DNA of 34,847 nucleotides from a virus, in IMG/VR virus record IMGVR_UViG_3300010158_000189, positions 1 through 34,847 of that record, one strand, 5' to 3'. This document shows positions 16,181-25,037 of this stretch, in pieces. The translations under genes and the position numbers were made by a program. Positions within the stretch are counted from its first letter, which is position 1; each line of letters opens with the position of its first letter. The notes beneath the pieces were generated by a model. That model had not been told where the DNA came from. It ran no database searches and saw nothing but the letters and a program-made list of their open reading frames with translations.

Positions 16181-16743
16181 TACTCATCTATCCCATAATC
16201 AGTATTAGGGTGACTAGAGCCTAGCCCCTTATTCATCTTATACTGGTGGTACTGACTACTTGCGTCAGAAGCCGAATTCATAAGAGAACTTGCAGCCTTG
16301 ACATAGCTTTCCTTCTTGGCAACAATGCCAGAGTATCTTTCAAGGGCGGCTTCATTACTGAAGTCATTAGCTTGAACTTGATACCCATAGGCTGCTTTAG
16401 CAGCACTGCTACGGATATTAATGGCATCTAGGTGGCCCAGTTCAGTCGAACTAGCCTGAACATCGGCAGCAGAACCAGTATTACTACTGACACCCCTACC
16501 AGCAGCACCAGCTATCTCTGATCCAACGTCTGCACGGGTCTCGCGGCTTTTCATAGCCGCTCTGGCACTTCCCGCTTCAGACTCCATCCCGGCGTTACGT
16601 ATTGCCTGCTGGGAATTAAAGCCCGCAACATTAGCATTATAGTTTGCAGCCTTGGCAGCAGAATCGCCCTGCTGGATAGCTCCAAAGGCATTAATGGCAC
16701 CGCCAACAACCTTCATGCCCATTGAAATTGGATCAAATCCCAT
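16180..16743 (-). CDS. internal virion protein, T7 gp14-like
   Basis: A 187-residue Ala/Gly/Ser-rich helical protein starting MGFDPISMGMKVVGGAINAF, with AAKAANYNANVAGFNSQQAI and SSNTGSAADVQASS. This layout (a short amphipathic or membrane-active N-terminus, then Ala- and Asn-rich helices) is typical of podoviral core proteins of the T7 gp14 family, which form a pore in the outer membrane on ejection. It is coupled on both sides by TAATG. There are no cysteines or catalytic motifs. Confidence 0.75.
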   Translation of the reverse strand: MGFDPISMGMKVVGGAINAFGAIQQGDSAAKAANYNANVAGFNSQQAIRNAGMESEAGSARAAMKSRETRADVGSEIAGAAGRGVSSNTGSAADVQASSTELGHLDAINIRSSAAKAAYGYQVQANDFSNEAALERYSGIVAKKESYVKAASSLMNSASDASSQYHQYKMNKGLGSSHPNTDYGIDE

Positions 16744-17186
16744 TAGTTTACCATTCTATATCTATAAAAATCATTACCATTGATCTTTTGGGGGGTGAGT
16801 TCAAAGCCTACGATCTTAAGGAGCCGAACGGCTTCGTCGTACTTTGCATCAACATAGTTCTCTAATACAGGGAATAAGTTACTCATAGCCTTGACCTCTT
16901 TCCCGTAGATACGGGCAAACTTCAAGGGGCTCATCTGACTTACTTCGTTACTAGTAATTAAGTAAGGACGACCTACAAGGCTCAGGGGGGTACCACAGAT
17001 ACCCCACATGGCTACAATCTTCCCGTCAAGGAAGGCACTCTTCCTTAGTATACCATATTTGAAAGTTAAATACAAGGCTTTTTTTGCATCCATTCCAATG
17101 GCTTCAGCCTCTAGTCGGTCCTTAACTCTCATGTCTGCTGATAGCTTCTCTACATCATCTAGGACAGAGTACTTAATCTCAAACAT
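16743..17186 (-). CDS. GNAT-like protein of the T7 gp13/DUF2833 type
   Basis: A 147-residue protein with an acetyltransferase-like shape: ALYLTFKYGILRKSAFLDGKIVAMWGICGT contains the strand-turn-strand core (about 35-65; described by position), then PYLITSNEV and a C-terminal RLLKIVGFELTP. This matches the small protein found before the core genes in T7-like phages (gp13; DUF2833), needed for virion assembly. The acetyl-CoA-binding loop is degenerate, so activity is doubtful. It is coupled to the tail nozzle gene by TAATG. Confidence 0.68.
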   Translation of the reverse strand: MFEIKYSVLDDVEKLSADMRVKDRLEAEAIGMDAKKALYLTFKYGILRKSAFLDGKIVAMWGICGTPLSLVGRPYLITSNEVSQMSPLKFARIYGKEVKAMSNLFPVLENYVDAKYDEAVRLLKIVGFELTPQKINGNDFYRYRMVN

Positions 17187-20100
17187 TAATCGTCCCCTAG
17201 AGTCCAGTAAGCTACTACGGATAAGACATTAGCAGGCAGGGGATACGTTTGCTGAACAGCAATTTGACCATTAGGACCCCAACCCGAAGAGACATTCTTA
17301 TAATAATCTCCGGTGTATAACGGTACGGCATCGCCAGCAAGGGCCGTCATTGTCCTTTCTTTAATCTCGTTCATATCGGTCCATGCAACCTCAGCGTAAT
17401 TAGGCTGGGTACTGGCATCGGTTTGATCGGAACCAAGCTGGAGGCCTCTGGAGGCTTCTAGACGGATACCAACAGATGAGATTAGCTTACGACGGTTCTG
17501 GATCGACTTCCCTTCTACAGGGGGCGAGTCCATGTACATAGTCTGTAATTGACAGATATAAGGTAGGCCAACTACAATCAAAGATGCTGAGTTATCCAGT
17601 GTGATACTGCCATTCAGTACTGTCTGATTAGGGACGACTGACCCATCGGCAAGAATAGCAACTGACATACCTTCTAAGTGATTAAGACCAGTTACAACAG
17701 TAATAGGCGCAGAAATCGTCCAAGTGTTTGCTGCGACTGGGACAGGGCGGGGGCTAGTTGTATCAGGAGTGACCTCAGTTATTGCATTCAGAATCTGGCA
17801 ATGAACATGAGTACTATCTACATAAGACGTAATAGTTGCCTTGCCACCACCGGCACGAATTACACTACCAACCATTCCTGAGTTAAAGACAGCAGAACTA
17901 GCAGTAAAGATTACGTCAGTACCTGTAGCACTTGGAATATCAAGAATGGCATTTATAGTACTACCCTTATATGTCAGACCAGCGTCAACACAGAAGGTAT
18001 CTTCTACAGTATCCCAGTTTCGGTTATCCATACGCTCTGAGTAATATCTCCAAGCACCTTGGACATATCTTTGAGTAATGACATACACGGCATCAACAGG
18101 CGGCTCAGTTACAGAGCAGACACCTACAAAGAGACCATTAGTGTCATGGCGAGCCCACGCAAATACATTCTGTTCTTTAAGATAAGTAAGTGATAGAAGC
18201 TTACCGTCATTACGGACAACCCATAGAATCTTAAAGGGTTCTTCGGCCCAAGTTGCCTGAACCGATTGAAAGTTATTAAACAAATGGCTAGAAAGAGTCG
18301 TCAGATCTGTACCAGTGTAGATATTAGTATAGAAGTTATAACTCAGGTCACGCCAAATTGAACCCTTAGCTTGGACATAAAGGATATCGTAATTGATGAC
18401 CTGTGGGGGTACAATGGCATTACAGCCATTATAAGCCTGAGCAGTAGCAGTCTGATTACTCGGAGTAATACCAGATGAAGAACCTCCATTAACCTGCCAA
18501 GCACCCTTCCCAGTTAGTACAACAAGACCACCGGGCATTGGGACTAAGAACTGGATACCATTGACTTGTTGAGCCCACGGGGTTCCTGTAATTGAGTCAG
18601 CAGCAGTAACAGGAATACTTGAATCCATATTATTATACCTACCGGGTTGTGACATCCAGTAAGTATCAGGATTATTCAATGAGTTCCCGTATACTCTTCG
18701 TTGTTGAAAGTACGCAGCAACACTTGGATACGTCTTACTAAGTGGTCCGACATTCAAGGTTCCAGTTGCACCAGTACCAGCAGTACCGCCACCAGTCAGC
18801 GTTGCTCCTGAGACTGTGCACGGGGCTGTAGCCGCATTAAGCGTATAGGCATTACCTACTGTACCGGGTTGACGATAAGTCACAACAAGCGTAGTTGCAG
18901 TACTTGTATAAGTAGCTACAGACAGACTCAGAAGTGGAGATGCATTAAGCGTATTTGCTAATGTCTGTAAAGTAAGTGCAAGAGTGCTTTCAAGGTGAGT
19001 ATACACAAACCCTGATGTCACTGGAAATACAATACTATTACTGAAGTTAAGGGATATTCCATTGAACTTCACTACATTTGTATCAGCAGGGTTAGCACTG
19101 AATGTAACGGTACCTGTAGAAAGACCACCGCCGGAGTCAGTGAATGCAATCGTATCCGCAGGAACGTAGTTCTTTCCCGGATTAGTAACAATGAATCCTG
19201 ATACAGTCCCATTAGTCACTACTGGGGTTCCAGTGAATCCTGTACCAGTACTAGTTGTGACAGAATACCCAACAGTACTCTGACTATAATTTCCGCTGCC
19301 TACTGCTGTAATAGATACGCTATTAATGATACCACGAGCAAATGGGTCCGAATGTTGTGGAGGAACCTTTGTAAAGTCAGGGGTTATGTTTGTATCTGTA
19401 AAAGCAGTTCCAAGGGCTGTTCCAATGAATCCATATAGAGATGAGACAGGAACGCTAGCACTATAAGACGGAGATGTTGCATAAACATTATAAGATACTG
19501 CATTAGCAGATTGACGCCAAGTCAGACTATTCGAACCAGCTATCAACGCTATGTCAACATTCTGAATACTAGCAGGAGTGCTTGGGTTACTCTCTTCGCC
19601 TAAGGCATTAACAGCCGTGACTACATAAGAATACCAAGTCGATACAACACTGCTTGCTTGAGCAATAATGCTAAGAGAAGTAGGGGCAGCCATTACTGTA
19701 GAAAAAGTATCAGCAGTAAAGACCCAATTTGTATTTGAAACGCGAGTAAGACTGTAAGGAGAATATTCAGTCTGAGTACTCGTGTTGACACAAGTGAGTG
19801 TCATTACGTCAGCACTTTGAGTAAACTTAAGATAAGGTAGGTCTACTGCGGCATAAGGGGCCACGGCAGTATAGATACGGGCAACTGTTCCACCAGAAGA
19901 TACAGTACTAGTTGTAATAGCAGTGCCAAATAGATTTGTAACTGTAAATGTGTCTACAGTTGGAGTTGATGAAACGATCCAAGTCAGCCCTGAAAACCCA
20001 GTATTACCAAAGTCATAGACCCAGTCACCGACTGAGTAACCGTGGCCAGTTACTGCGAATGTGCCTACACTGTTTACAGAAGCCGACTTACTTGCTTCAG

Positions 20101-20395
20101 TTACATACGCTCCCTGAAACTTGACACGCATATAGCTTTGACCAAATTCAAGAACGTAGCCTTGATTCAGTGAGAACTGGAATGGGATGTCTCTAGGAGG
20201 AGTAGGGTACTGCTGCTTGCACATACCGACATAAGCTAGTCCTGCGCGAGAGTTTGCTCCGCCTTTATAACTAGCGAAGAAGTTCCTCATTGTAGAACAC
20301 CCTAGGGCGTACTTATCAAGATCTGTGCGTCCAAATAAACTAGGGGTCAGCTCACCTGCATTAAGGGCATTCTGGACGGTGATGTTACTTCCCAT
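17186..20395 (-). CDS. tail tubular protein B / nozzle (gp12-like), enlarged
   Basis: A 1069-residue tail tube nozzle protein. The start at ATG 20395 (MGSNITVQNALNAGELTPSL) has GGAG upstream and lies 2 bases after the gp11-like stop. Family landmarks are GRTDLDKYALGC, FKGG-like YKGGANSRAGLAYVG, GHGYSVGDWVY (about 118-127), a fibronectin-like segment (YSYVVTAVNALGEESNP, about 255-271), DTNITPDFTKVPP and AAYFQQRRVYG. Between about 357 and 555 two extra beta modules are inserted, which makes it longer than T7 gp12. The protein forms the lower tail tube through which DNA leaves the virion. It sits between gp11-like and gp13-like genes, as expected. Confidence 0.85.
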   Translation of the reverse strand: MGSNITVQNALNAGELTPSLFGRTDLDKYALGCSTMRNFFASYKGGANSRAGLAYVGMCKQQYPTPPRDIPFQFSLNQGYVLEFGQSYMRVKFQGAYVTEASKSASVNSVGTFAVTGHGYSVGDWVYDFGNTGFSGLTWIVSSTPTVDTFTVTNLFGTAITTSTVSSGGTVARIYTAVAPYAAVDLPYLKFTQSADVMTLTCVNTSTQTEYSPYSLTRVSNTNWVFTADTFSTVMAAPTSLSIIAQASSVVSTWYSYVVTAVNALGEESNPSTPASIQNVDIALIAGSNSLTWRQSANAVSYNVYATSPSYSASVPVSSLYGFIGTALGTAFTDTNITPDFTKVPPQHSDPFARGIINSVSITAVGSGNYSQSTVGYSVTTSTGTGFTGTPVVTNGTVSGFIVTNPGKNYVPADTIAFTDSGGGLSTGTVTFSANPADTNVVKFNGISLNFSNSIVFPVTSGFVYTHLESTLALTLQTLANTLNASPLLSLSVATYTSTATTLVVTYRQPGTVGNAYTLNAATAPCTVSGATLTGGGTAGTGATGTLNVGPLSKTYPSVAAYFQQRRVYGNSLNNPDTYWMSQPGRYNNMDSSIPVTAADSITGTPWAQQVNGIQFLVPMPGGLVVLTGKGAWQVNGGSSSGITPSNQTATAQAYNGCNAIVPPQVINYDILYVQAKGSIWRDLSYNFYTNIYTGTDLTTLSSHLFNNFQSVQATWAEEPFKILWVVRNDGKLLSLTYLKEQNVFAWARHDTNGLFVGVCSVTEPPVDAVYVITQRYVQGAWRYYSERMDNRNWDTVEDTFCVDAGLTYKGSTINAILDIPSATGTDVIFTASSAVFNSGMVGSVIRAGGGKATITSYVDSTHVHCQILNAITEVTPDTTSPRPVPVAANTWTISAPITVVTGLNHLEGMSVAILADGSVVPNQTVLNGSITLDNSASLIVVGLPYICQLQTMYMDSPPVEGKSIQNRRKLISSVGIRLEASRGLQLGSDQTDASTQPNYAEVAWTDMNEIKERTMTALAGDAVPLYTGDYYKNVSSGWGPNGQIAVQQTYPLPANVLSVVAYWTLGDD

Positions 20396-20397
20396 TA

Positions 20398-21213
20398 TTA
20401 ATCTCCAAACGAACCACCACCACCCGGCCAAGACATACTATAACCAGCACCAGAATTAAATCCGTTACCGTACCCAAATCCTAGATTATACCCTTGACCA
20501 CCATACCTAGCCTGCATCCAGTCTGGGGAGTGATCCATATTAGTCACGCCTTCATTACCATCACGAATTCTTGCCTGAGCAATAGCCATCTCGGCCTGCT
20601 TGACACAACGATCCATAAGAGGAATGTCGAGGGACAGCGCAGGTACAAGAAAAGCCCCAAGCGTTGCAACCATGGCTTCCTGAAACAAGCTGTCCCAACC
20701 CGCAGGGTTAGAATCATTGACGGTATATACCGCCTGAGCAAGTTGCTGGTTAGTCAAGATCGACAACAGCGTTGTGGCTGGAGCGAGGGTAACCTTTTGG
20801 ACCTTAAAGGGGATTTGACCACCAGTAGGTAACCAAGAGGCTGCTGCAACATTAACCGGGAAAGCAGGAGTGCTTAGACCAGTACTTGCAGGATAAGAAG
20901 GTACGATGTATCTGACGTCTAGGCAGTCAGAAGGATACGAGTATGCATACAGCCAAGGGGTCGGAGGAACTGGAAGAGTCAATCCGTCCGGGTTCTCAGG
21001 GGTACCCATGGCAGCAGCTAGAAGGGGCAGCGTTACTTGGCTTCCTAAGCAGTTCCAGTGGGCTGTACGGGCCAGTTGTTCAAACGTGGACTGCCATAGG
21101 GTACTGATGTGATCTCCCTCTACAGACCCGTCTGAGGGGTTCAGGGAGGAAATTTGACCACGGGCACCAACAGCCATAAGAGCTCGGTTGGCAATATTAA
21201 GTTGGTCGGCCAT
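20398..21213 (-). CDS. tail tubular protein A / adaptor (gp11-like)
   Basis: A 271-residue adaptor protein that joins the portal to the tail nozzle. The N-terminal NIANRALMAVGARGQISSL and then LWQSTFEQLARTAHWNC are characteristic of T7 gp11-type gatekeeper proteins. YAYSYPSDCLDVRYI and the late helix LDIPLMDRCVKQAEMAIAQA also fit. The C-terminus is a glycine-rich tail (GGQGYNLGFGYGNGFNSG onwards) of unknown purpose. It starts at ATG 21213, just after the stop of a 39-residue gene, and is followed after 2 bases by the nozzle gene. Confidence 0.85.
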   Translation of the reverse strand: MADQLNIANRALMAVGARGQISSLNPSDGSVEGDHISTLWQSTFEQLARTAHWNCLGSQVTLPLLAAAMGTPENPDGLTLPVPPTPWLYAYSYPSDCLDVRYIVPSYPASTGLSTPAFPVNVAAASWLPTGGQIPFKVQKVTLAPATTLLSILTNQQLAQAVYTVNDSNPAGWDSLFQEAMVATLGAFLVPALSLDIPLMDRCVKQAEMAIAQARIRDGNEGVTNMDHSPDWMQARYGGQGYNLGFGYGNGFNSGAGYSMSWPGGGGSFGD

Positions 21214-21216
21214 TTA

Positions 21217-21336
21217 TTAACCTATCCCTAGTAGTAATAGACCTTGGTTATAGATAGCGGGGAGGATACTACCCCAAGTAAAGTACTGAGGAGTATAGAA
21301 CCCCGGATTAAAGTAGTTCCGAGAAAAATAGGTCAT
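21217..21336 (-). CDS. 39-residue aromatic tail-region protein
   Basis: A 39-residue protein rich in Tyr and Phe (MTYFSRNYFNPGFYTPQYFT) with a hydrophobic end (AIYNQGLLLLGIG). It starts in an ATGA overlap with the repeat protein's stop and ends 3 bases before the gp11-like start, which fills an otherwise unexplained gap. Short aromatic proteins of this kind accompany the upstream repeat protein in related phages and prophages (from memory, not checked). Probably a small virion component. Confidence 0.6.
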   Translation of the reverse strand: MTYFSRNYFNPGFYTPQYFTWGSILPAIYNQGLLLLGIG

Positions 21337-22373
21337 GTCACATCTGTCGTGATAGCAGTCCTGTTACCGTTTGAATCCACTGTAGCTACGATACGATTCT
21401 TAGTATCCGCCACAGCATTCTTGAAGGTAATCGTGCTAGAGCCACCACCAGAGACCTTACCGGCAAGAGCCGAAGATAATAGTCTCAAAGCTTCCCGTGG
21501 ACTTAAGCCATTCTCGATGGCATCGATGAAATCCCAGACAGCAGGGCCTACGTTTGCAGTAGTTAGCAGATCGCCAGTGACAGTAATACCAGCAGACATT
21601 CTTCCATAAGCATTAGGTGTTCCAGAGACAGTGCCGGAGCCTAGTAGGATTACTGCTGCATTACCAAGAGCCTTGATAGCCCCTTGAAGGTCACCTGAAC
21701 CGGCTAGATTAGAAGCTATTGCAAATTGTCCACTGACAACTGCCAACAGGGTACCAGAACCAGATAAGGAACTACTGGCAGCCATTGTAGCATTGATACT
21801 AGAACCCACTGAGCTAGTGCCAGTAAGGTTAGCTACTACACTGACTAGAAGAGCCGCAGAAGCAGTTGTAATATCACCAGAACCAGACAAGGCTGCAACG
21901 ATACTCGTCACGAGACCCATATTAGCGGTAACAGCCCCAGACCCTGACAGAGCAGCAGCTAGTGAGGCAATAGCCTTAGCAGCGGCAGTCAGATCACCTG
22001 ATCCAACAAGTCCAGAAATAATATTAGCTTTTGCTAAAATCGATGCGGTTAGATCACCAGAACCAGTCAAAGGGGCAACTGCGTTAAGTCCACCCGCTAG
22101 ACGGAATGGTGTAATATTGCCAGTACCAGTCAAATAACTCCTGCTTGACATATCTCCAGAGACTTCTGGATACATATAAGCATTCGGCGTATACTGACCA
22201 GAAGGGATAGAAGTAAGCTTTCTGGCAGTAGTTGATCCGTCTTGGTAAAGAAAGTTTCTATTTGCCCCGCTTTTATTAAACGTACTGCGGACTTGTGGTT
22301 CAACAGAAGTCGTAGAACCGGCTAAAAATAGACTAGGAAGTTTATTCAGTACAGAATAGTTACCTAGTAGCAT
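21333..22373 (-). CDS. tail protein with ten 20-residue repeats and conserved C-terminal domain
   Basis: A 346-residue protein in three parts. The N-terminal 80 residues are unrecognised. Residues about 81-271 are repeats of exactly 20 residues built on L-x-G-S-G-D-L-T-A (GSGD at 104, 124, 164, 225; variants elsewhere), probably an extended beta or beta-helix rod. The C-terminal VWDFIDAIENGLSPREALRL and GKVSGGGSSTITFKNA followed by RIVATVDSNGNR form a domain common at the ends of phage and prophage tail proteins. It lies between the paralog pair and the tail tube genes. It may be a fiber or tail-attached shaft. No catalytic site is visible. Confidence 0.75.
   Translation of the reverse strand: MLLGNYSVLNKLPSLFLAGSTTSVEPQVRSTFNKSGANRNFLYQDGSTTARKLTSIPSGQYTPNAYMYPEVSGDMSSRSYLTGTGNITPFRLAGGLNAVAPLTGSGDLTASILAKANIISGLVGSGDLTAAAKAIASLAAALSGSGAVTANMGLVTSIVAALSGSGDITTASAALLVSVVANLTGTSSVGSSINATMAASSSLSGSGTLLAVVSGQFAIASNLAGSGDLQGAIKALGNAAVILLGSGTVSGTPNAYGRMSAGITVTGDLLTTANVGPAVWDFIDAIENGLSPREALRLLSSALAGKVSGGGSSTITFKNAVADTKNRIVATVDSNGNRTAITTDVT
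21561..22133 (-). repeat. in-gene tandem repeat, 60-nt unit, about ten copies
   Basis: The coding sequence repeats with a 60-base period encoding the 20-residue L-x-G-S-G-D unit. The copies have diverged at DNA level (the anticoding side shows recurrent AGATCACCAGAACC-like boxes), so they look old rather than freshly duplicated. Two copies carry an extra or shifted residue. Confidence 0.8.
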
Positions 22374-22374
22374 A

Positions 22375-23541
22375 TTAACCCCAGACGAATTCTAAGGACC
22401 CGAAGAAGGCAGAGTTCACAGGAGTAGCGGCACCAGCATAGATCAACCATGAAAGGCATGCACCATCCTGAACAACAGGCGCGGAAGGGAGTTGATTCAG
22501 TAGGTCACGTTCACCAGCGACACCAACAGTAGTGATTGGGATAGTCAATAGGGGTTTTACTAGAACTAGATTAAGTACACCAGAGATGTATGATGTCGAG
22601 ATCGTGACACCAGTAGGAGTCTGGACGCCTTGGTCACCAGCCTGAAGAGGCATAAAAGGGCCAAACTTACCAGAACCAGTACCAGCATACGCAATACTGC
22701 CTACAGGAGCAGCGGTGTTACCAATAGGTAGCGCAGGAGCAGACGGAGTCGCACGAGACGCAGTACCGGCGTTACCTGAAGTCGTCGCGTTCGTATACGT
22801 CAACGTCAAGTTCGGGGTAGCAGCACCCATCACGGTTGAAGGGACTAAAAAGGCTTGTACACCAGCACCATTTGTGTACCGAGGGGGACGCAGAGTCATA
22901 GTATGGGTACCAGTACCAGCATCTGTAAACGCAATGAACGTACCAGCCTTAGCATTCGCATAAGTAGTAGACACCTTAGCAGTCGTAGCAGATTGACGGA
23001 CTGCATAGTAAGTCGTATTTAATGATAATCCAGTAGGAAGAGTCGTAGTAGTTGTGAACTGACACGCCCAAATTGGACCACCAGCACCGCCAAAGTCGTT
23101 CGTATAAGTCAACAATAGACCAGTACTTGATGATGCAGTAAAGGTATTAGATGAGATAATCGTCTGAAGGGTAGTAGTAGTCGTAGTCGTAATAGGAACA
23201 TACGCAAGAACGTCTACAAGCATAAGTACAGCCGGAGCAGTCGTTACAGCGGCTGAATAAACTGAGGCATTAAGTATCTGCTTCACACTCGGGGAGACGT
23301 CACCGCCATGCAGAATACCTGCACCAGTCGTTGGTGAGTAGTCAAACATCGACTGCATCACTAGATTCGTACCGGTACCGTAAATCGTAGCAGCACCGGG
23401 ATTACCAGCACCACCGAAGAGATCGTACCACTGACCAGCAGCCTGAGCAGTCGTAGGAAGTGCGTTCTTATTCCAATCGGCTCTCCAGCGTTGTCCAGCA
23501 GACATCGCGGAAATCATTTGGTCCATACTTTGAATTGCCAT
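22375..23541 (-). CDS. virion protein, paralog A, with inserted beta module
   Basis: A 388-residue virion protein homologous to its upstream neighbour. The shared scaffold starts MAIQSMDQMISAMSAGQRWR, has a central VSPSVKQIL and VDVLAYVPI, and ends FFGSLEFVWG. After the VLAYVPI strand, residues about 128-217 are an inserted module containing LPTGLSLNTTYYAVRQS and AGTFIAFTDAGTGTHTM, a beta domain seen in many unrelated phage virion proteins. The scaffold resumes at RYTNGAGVQAFLV. It may be a capsid-exposed or tail-attached protein. Its precise place in the virion is not known. Confidence 0.72.
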   Translation of the reverse strand: MAIQSMDQMISAMSAGQRWRADWNKNALPTTAQAAGQWYDLFGGAGNPGAATIYGTGTNLVMQSMFDYSPTTGAGILHGGDVSPSVKQILNASVYSAAVTTAPAVLMLVDVLAYVPITTTTTTTLQTIISSNTFTASSSTGLLLTYTNDFGGAGGPIWACQFTTTTTLPTGLSLNTTYYAVRQSATTAKVSTTYANAKAGTFIAFTDAGTGTHTMTLRPPRYTNGAGVQAFLVPSTVMGAATPNLTLTYTNATTSGNAGTASRATPSAPALPIGNTAAPVGSIAYAGTGSGKFGPFMPLQAGDQGVQTPTGVTISTSYISGVLNLVLVKPLLTIPITTVGVAGERDLLNQLPSAPVVQDGACLSWLIYAGAATPVNSAFFGSLEFVWG

Positions 23542-24870
23542 TTAACCCCACACTGATTGAATCATACCGTGAAAGACAGAACCAGATAGGTTACCGTTCG
23601 GTAGACAAACTAAATTAAGATATGCATCATCTTGGATTACAGGGACAGAGCCACCAGCATCCATAAAGAATACTTTTTCAACAGGAGCATCAATAGTCCT
23701 GAGTTGAAAACTTGCTGTCGGATAAACAAGAGCCATAGAAATAAGGCCAACATCAACAGTGGTGAAAAGAATCCCATCCATCGATCTTACTCCGGTATCA
23801 CCGGTTTGAAGCTGTAGAAAAGGAGACGACTGAAGATTCGCTGTTGCATTAGGAATCATTACTGTCCCGTTTACAACCTGAGTCGAAGCAATCACCTGAG
23901 TCGTCCAACGATTAGGAACCCCATCTTGATTCGTATACTGTACGAAATACACCGGAGTACCTGAATGGGCCGCGACTACTACTGGCATCAACTGGAGTCC
24001 TTTATTCAGACTCGGGGATACTGTAGAAGTAGTAGATTGCAGAGACAAAGAAGTAAGAGTAACTGTATCACCATTGCTATTACCTGTAAGCCCGAACTGA
24101 AAGCTCACTGTACTTGACTTAGCAATGAAAGAAAATGATCGAGTAACGCCTAGAAAGTTCTGATTAATATTAGCTGTATTGCCGTATGTGAATGAGAACA
24201 TATCACTCGCACCGGCTGTATTAGAAGAAGCGACGTTTACTTGAAGACTTCCTGATGCAGAGGACATTGAAGAGATATTGAATTCACAACGATACATCTG
24301 ACCTACAGTTACTGCGACACTGGTTTGTCCGGCCCACGCAGCGGCAGCCGAAGCTGTCATAGTAATAGCATTACCGGGATTTGATAATGAACAGTTAGCA
24401 ATAGCAGTAAAACCAGTCGTGCCTGATACAGGAACTTGAGTCAGTATTTCAGAACCAAACGTAGCTGTACTAGATGCATACCAACGAGACGGAGGAGTCG
24501 TCTGAGTCATTGGTTGAACACCGCCAGTGCTTTCATCTAAGAATGGATAGAACCCCACCATGTCATATAAGACAAAGAAGGAAGGGATTGCAGCAGCAGT
24601 TGTATTAAGAATACTAAGTTGTTTCAGTAATTTTGTACTTGGTGAGACATTCATACCGACAGGAAGGCCATACGATAAAGAATAAGCTTGTGGTGTATAA
24701 GTATTAGGAGTGCCGATATAATAATTAGGAACAGGATTACCCGGAGACATACTCAGATCAAACCAGATATTTGCTCCAGTTGTTTGAGTAGGGGCCTTAC
24801 GCCAAGTAGCCTGCCATGACTGGCCGTTATTCTCGGCAGTCACCATATCACTGATATTACTTATAGCCAT
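23542..24870 (-). CDS. virion protein, paralog B, with inserted jelly-roll-like module
   Basis: A 442-residue paralog of the next gene. Shared landmarks are MAISNISDMVTAENNGQSWQ, VSPSTKLLKQ, VLYDMVGFYPF and the end VFHGMIQSVWG. After the FYPF strand, residues about 115-300 are an insert with GQMYRCEFNISS and NGDTVTLTSLSLQS, a pattern like carbohydrate-binding jelly-roll modules (CBM4/9-like). The scaffold resumes at NKGLQLMPVVV. The two adjacent genes thus differ mainly in what is inserted at one loop, which suggests surface display. Sugar binding is an inference. Confidence 0.72.
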   Translation of the reverse strand: MAISNISDMVTAENNGQSWQATWRKAPTQTTGANIWFDLSMSPGNPVPNYYIGTPNTYTPQAYSLSYGLPVGMNVSPSTKLLKQLSILNTTAAAIPSFFVLYDMVGFYPFLDESTGGVQPMTQTTPPSRWYASSTATFGSEILTQVPVSGTTGFTAIANCSLSNPGNAITMTASAAAAWAGQTSVAVTVGQMYRCEFNISSMSSASGSLQVNVASSNTAGASDMFSFTYGNTANINQNFLGVTRSFSFIAKSSTVSFQFGLTGNSNGDTVTLTSLSLQSTTSTVSPSLNKGLQLMPVVVAAHSGTPVYFVQYTNQDGVPNRWTTQVIASTQVVNGTVMIPNATANLQSSPFLQLQTGDTGVRSMDGILFTTVDVGLISMALVYPTASFQLRTIDAPVEKVFFMDAGGSVPVIQDDAYLNLVCLPNGNLSGSVFHGMIQSVWG

Positions 24871-25037
24871 TACTTATCTGATCCGACAGGCACTTCTTCA
24901 TTATTCATCGTTGAAAAGCCAAAGGCTTCGGCAGACATAGAAGCAGTTACTGGTTTACCAACATGGCTACAATTAAGTATGACATTCCCTTTGTCATCTT
25001 GAGACACAGGGGCACCACAGATAGAACAATTTAACAT
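24870..25037 (-). CDS. 55-residue zinc-ribbon-like protein
   Basis: A 55-residue protein with CSIC (4-7) and C23-S-H25, which together could bind one zinc. It starts MLNCSICGAPVSQDDKGNVI. It is coupled by TAATG overlaps on both sides (25037 and 24870), so it is certainly placed as a gene. The rest (ASMSAEAFGFSTMNNEEVP) has no known motif. Small zinc-binding proteins occur in late operons of other phages; the role here is unknown. Confidence 0.72.
   Translation of the reverse strand: MLNCSICGAPVSQDDKGNVILNCSHVGKPVTASMSAEAFGFSTMNNEEVPVGSDK

Noticed and set aside
21244-21609. 121-codon plus-strand frame opposite the repeat tail protein
   Set aside because: It mirrors repeat coding on the minus strand; composition follows from the GSGD repeat codons and there is no start signal.
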